Below the pieces are notes generated by a model. That model was not told the origin of the DNA. It did not search any database and was given only the letters and a program-made list of their open reading frames with translations. From NCBI RefSeq assembly GCF_008710155.1, contig NZ_VYPZ01000003.1, positions 1 through 64,000 of the forward strand: 64,000 bases of DNA. Reading direction: 5' to 3'. Numbering within the stretch: position 1 is the first letter of the stretch; each line of letters begins with the position of its first letter. Made by a program: the position numbers and the translations under genes. The DNA comes from Sphingobium limneticum (GTDB taxonomy: Bacteria > Pseudomonadota > Alphaproteobacteria > Sphingomonadales > Sphingomonadaceae). Positions 62,288-64,000 of this stretch are shown here, piece by piece.

Positions 62288-64000
62288 ACCATTCCTCCAG
62301 CCGCATCAGCTGGTCATAATCGCCATAATTGGCGACTTCGGGGTTGATCTCCGCCCGGAAAGGCGCGGTGCCCAGCAGGAAGGCGTTGGCCAGTTCCTCG
62401 AAATGCTCATGGGCGTGGGCGGTGAACTGGTCGGTGACGATCTTGTCACGCTTGCCCAGCGGATCGACCGGACGTTCGCGATAGCCGAACTGGTCGCCCT
62501 TCTTGGCCAGCGACCAATATTCGAAATCGCCGGCCTTGGGTTGCGATCCCAACCCATCGAATCCGCCCATCTCGGCGATGATGCCCAGCAACCCCAATTG
62601 CAGGGAAAAGCCGGCCTTCACCTGCCGCGCGCTGGGCGGCTTGCCGGTCTTGTAATCGATGATGCCGATGCGCCCATCGGCGAGGCGATCGATCCGGTCG
62701 GCCTTGCCCATCAGCGTCACGCCGGCAATGTCGGCTCGCCCTTCCCGCTCGACCGCCAGGATGGTGCGGCCTTCCGCCTTGTCCTTCACCACTTCGGCCG
62801 CGATCCAGCGGATCGCTTCGATCAACCGGGGCTGCCACAGGGCCTTGAGCAGCGGGTGGACGTCCGGCTGGTCGAACATGGCGCGTGCGCGCTCTTCCAG
62901 ATCGGCGGGGTCCAGCGTTCCGGCTTCCGCCCAGCGCTGGAGAATGTCGTGGACCGCCGTGCCACGCCAGGCCGGACCGGCATCGGCATCGACCGGATCA
63001 AGCCGGGCCAGGCGCAACACCCGCTTGGCGTAGAAGGCGAACGGGTCAGCCTTCAGCCGATCGACATCGGTGACCGGAATGAGGTTCGGTCGCACGGAAG
63101 AGGGCGGTGCAGGCGCTGGGCGTTCGGCAGGGCGATGCGCGCCGGGCGCATCCATCGCCTGCGCCAGCATCGCGTAGCGCTGCGCCGATTTCCATTGCGG
63201 TCCGGCCATGGCCTTCAGGCGCAACCAGAAGCGTGAAGCAACCGCCGGCCCGCCGCTCCCCCGCCGCGCGCGGGTGATAAGGACATGCGGCGCGCCGAGT
63301 GCGCTGGCGAAATCATGCGCGGCAAGGCCGATCCGCATTTCCAGCCCCGGCAACCCCAGTTCGCGCCGAATGCGCGGCGCCAGCCATGGGTCGGGCGACG
63401 GCAGGCCCGGCCATGTGCCTTCGTTCAGGCCGCCCAGGATCATGAGGTCGGCCTGCATCAACTGCGCTTCGATCAGGCCCAATATGCTGATGCGCGGATG
63501 GCCGCCCTGTGGCGGGCGCACCGATACGCCGCCCAGCATATGGTCCAGCAGCACTGGCAAGGCGCGCGGATCGGCCTGGCGCGGGCCTTCGGGCGCGGCA
63601 GCCTCCATTTCGGCGAACAGGTCGGCGGCGGCGTGACCCTGATGGCCGGACCAGACGGCATCGCCTGACAATGCCCCGGCCTGCTCGCGCAAGGCCGCCA
63701 GTTGCTCGCCAAGGTCGATGGCCCGGTCAAAGCCGCTTTCCAACGGCTCCAGCAGGGCGCGGGCCTGCGGCCACCACTCCCGTACCGCCTCGCGCAGCAC
63801 CCGCTGGCGGTCGTCCGGGCGTGGGAGCAGCAGCAGGTCGATGCCGTGCAGCCCTGCCTGCGGCCGCGGTCCGCGCAGCAGCAGGTCGAGCGCGCGTACG
63901 CCTTCCAGCCAGCCAAGCCGTCCTTCGCCACGCATGACCAGCGGATGTTTCAGTAGCGTCAGCAGCGGCACCGGCGCGAAGCGTTCCGCGACCGCCTCCG
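62268..64000 (-). CDS. addB: Double-strand break repair protein AddB (partial, N-terminus outside window)
   Basis: The frame stays open to the right edge (visible start EAVAERFAPVPLLTLLKHPLV), so about 577 C-terminal residues are seen. ILGGLNEGTWPGLPSPDPWL belongs to the inactivated-helicase region. The C-terminal nuclease domain has GTAVHDILQRW and the PD-(D/E)XK core IGIIDYKTGKPPSARQ. The visible part contains no cysteine at all, so the four-Cys iron-sulfur staple of B. subtilis AddB is absent. It overlaps addA by 20 bp. Confidence 0.93.
   Translation of the reverse strand, partial: EAVAERFAPVPLLTLLKHPLVMRGEGRLGWLEGVRALDLLLRGPRPQAGLHGIDLLLLPRPDDRQRVLREAVREWWPQARALLEPLESGFDRAIDLGEQLAALREQAGALSGDAVWSGHQGHAAADLFAEMEAAAPEGPRQADPRALPVLLDHMLGGVSVRPPQGGHPRISILGLIEAQLMQADLMILGGLNEGTWPGLPSPDPWLAPRIRRELGLPGLEMRIGLAAHDFASALGAPHVLITRARRGSGGPAVASRFWLRLKAMAGPQWKSAQRYAMLAQAMDAPGAHRPAERPAPAPPSSVRPNLIPVTDVDRLKADPFAFYAKRVLRLARLDPVDADAGPAWRGTAVHDILQRWAEAGTLDPADLEERARAMFDQPDVHPLLKALWQPRLIEAIRWIAAEVVKDKAEGRTILAVEREGRADIAGVTLMGKADRIDRLADGRIGIIDYKTGKPPSARQVKAGFSLQLGLLGIIAEMGGFDGLGSQPKAGDFEYWSLAKKGDQFGYRERPVDPLGKRDKIVTDQFTAHAHEHFEELANAFLLGTAPFRAEINPEVANYGDYDQLMRLEEWYGRDDG

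Overview
The window looks like chromosomal DNA of a sphingomonad (Alphaproteobacteria, Sphingobium/Sphingomonas-like). The evidence is the high GC, the alphaproteobacterial AddA/AddB helicase-nuclease, a fused IspDF, the linked dusB-ntrB-ntrC-ntrY-ntrX-hfq-hflX block, a tandem-domain Hfq, and a TonB-dependent receptor next to Rieske oxygenases. I see no insertion sequence, prophage, integrase or CRISPR array.

Region 1 (1-18.5 kb) is accessory and catabolic. It holds etfB (cut by the left edge), a divergent GntR/FadR-family regulator, a class III CoA-transferase, an acyl-CoA dehydrogenase and a LysR-type regulator with two DNA-binding domains. After a GT14-like glycosyltransferase and two small ORFs comes a five-gene minus-strand operon: Rieske oxygenase, VanB/PDR-type reductase, MFS aromatic-acid-type transporter, GMC alcohol dehydrogenase and aldehyde dehydrogenase. 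Divergent from it are a TonB-dependent receptor, an SDR dehydrogenase and a second, VanA/DdmC-like Rieske oxygenase. Six palindromes of the form TGGTNNNACCA lie in exactly the four control regions of this block. I infer one GntR regulon joining uptake, oxygenation or demethylation, alcohol and aldehyde oxidation, CoA activation and dehydrogenation with electrons passing to ETF. The substrate is unknown and I cannot match the set to a described pathway.

Region 2 (18.5-25.9 kb) holds a 25-residue membrane peptide, tRNA-Pro(TGG), an Ala/Asn-repeat lipoprotein, an M28 peptidase, ettA, a candidate terminator-ended sRNA, a di-heme cytochrome c peroxidase, acylphosphatase, a NYN-LOTUS protein and a beta-carbonic anhydrase.

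Region 3 (25.9-40.4 kb) is core metabolism and regulation: lipA, a Coq10/START protein, a CinA-type amidase, ispDF, dusB, the two nitrogen two-component systems NtrBC and NtrYX, hfq (two Sm domains in one chain), hflX, a D-2-hydroxyacid dehydrogenase and mazG.

Region 4 (40.5-50.5 kb) is a tightly packed minus-strand series, transcribed from high to low coordinates: lytic transglycosylase, rlpA, D,D-carboxypeptidase, tmk, holB, metG, tatD-like, MBL hydrolase, retropepsin-like protease and kgtP. Many of these genes overlap by a few bases.

Region 5 (50.6-64 kb) holds tRNA-Ser(TGA), a PilZ protein, secA, a membrane GT-C glycosyltransferase, argJ, an inositol-phosphatase-family enzyme, a GST, trxA, addA and addB (cut by the right edge).
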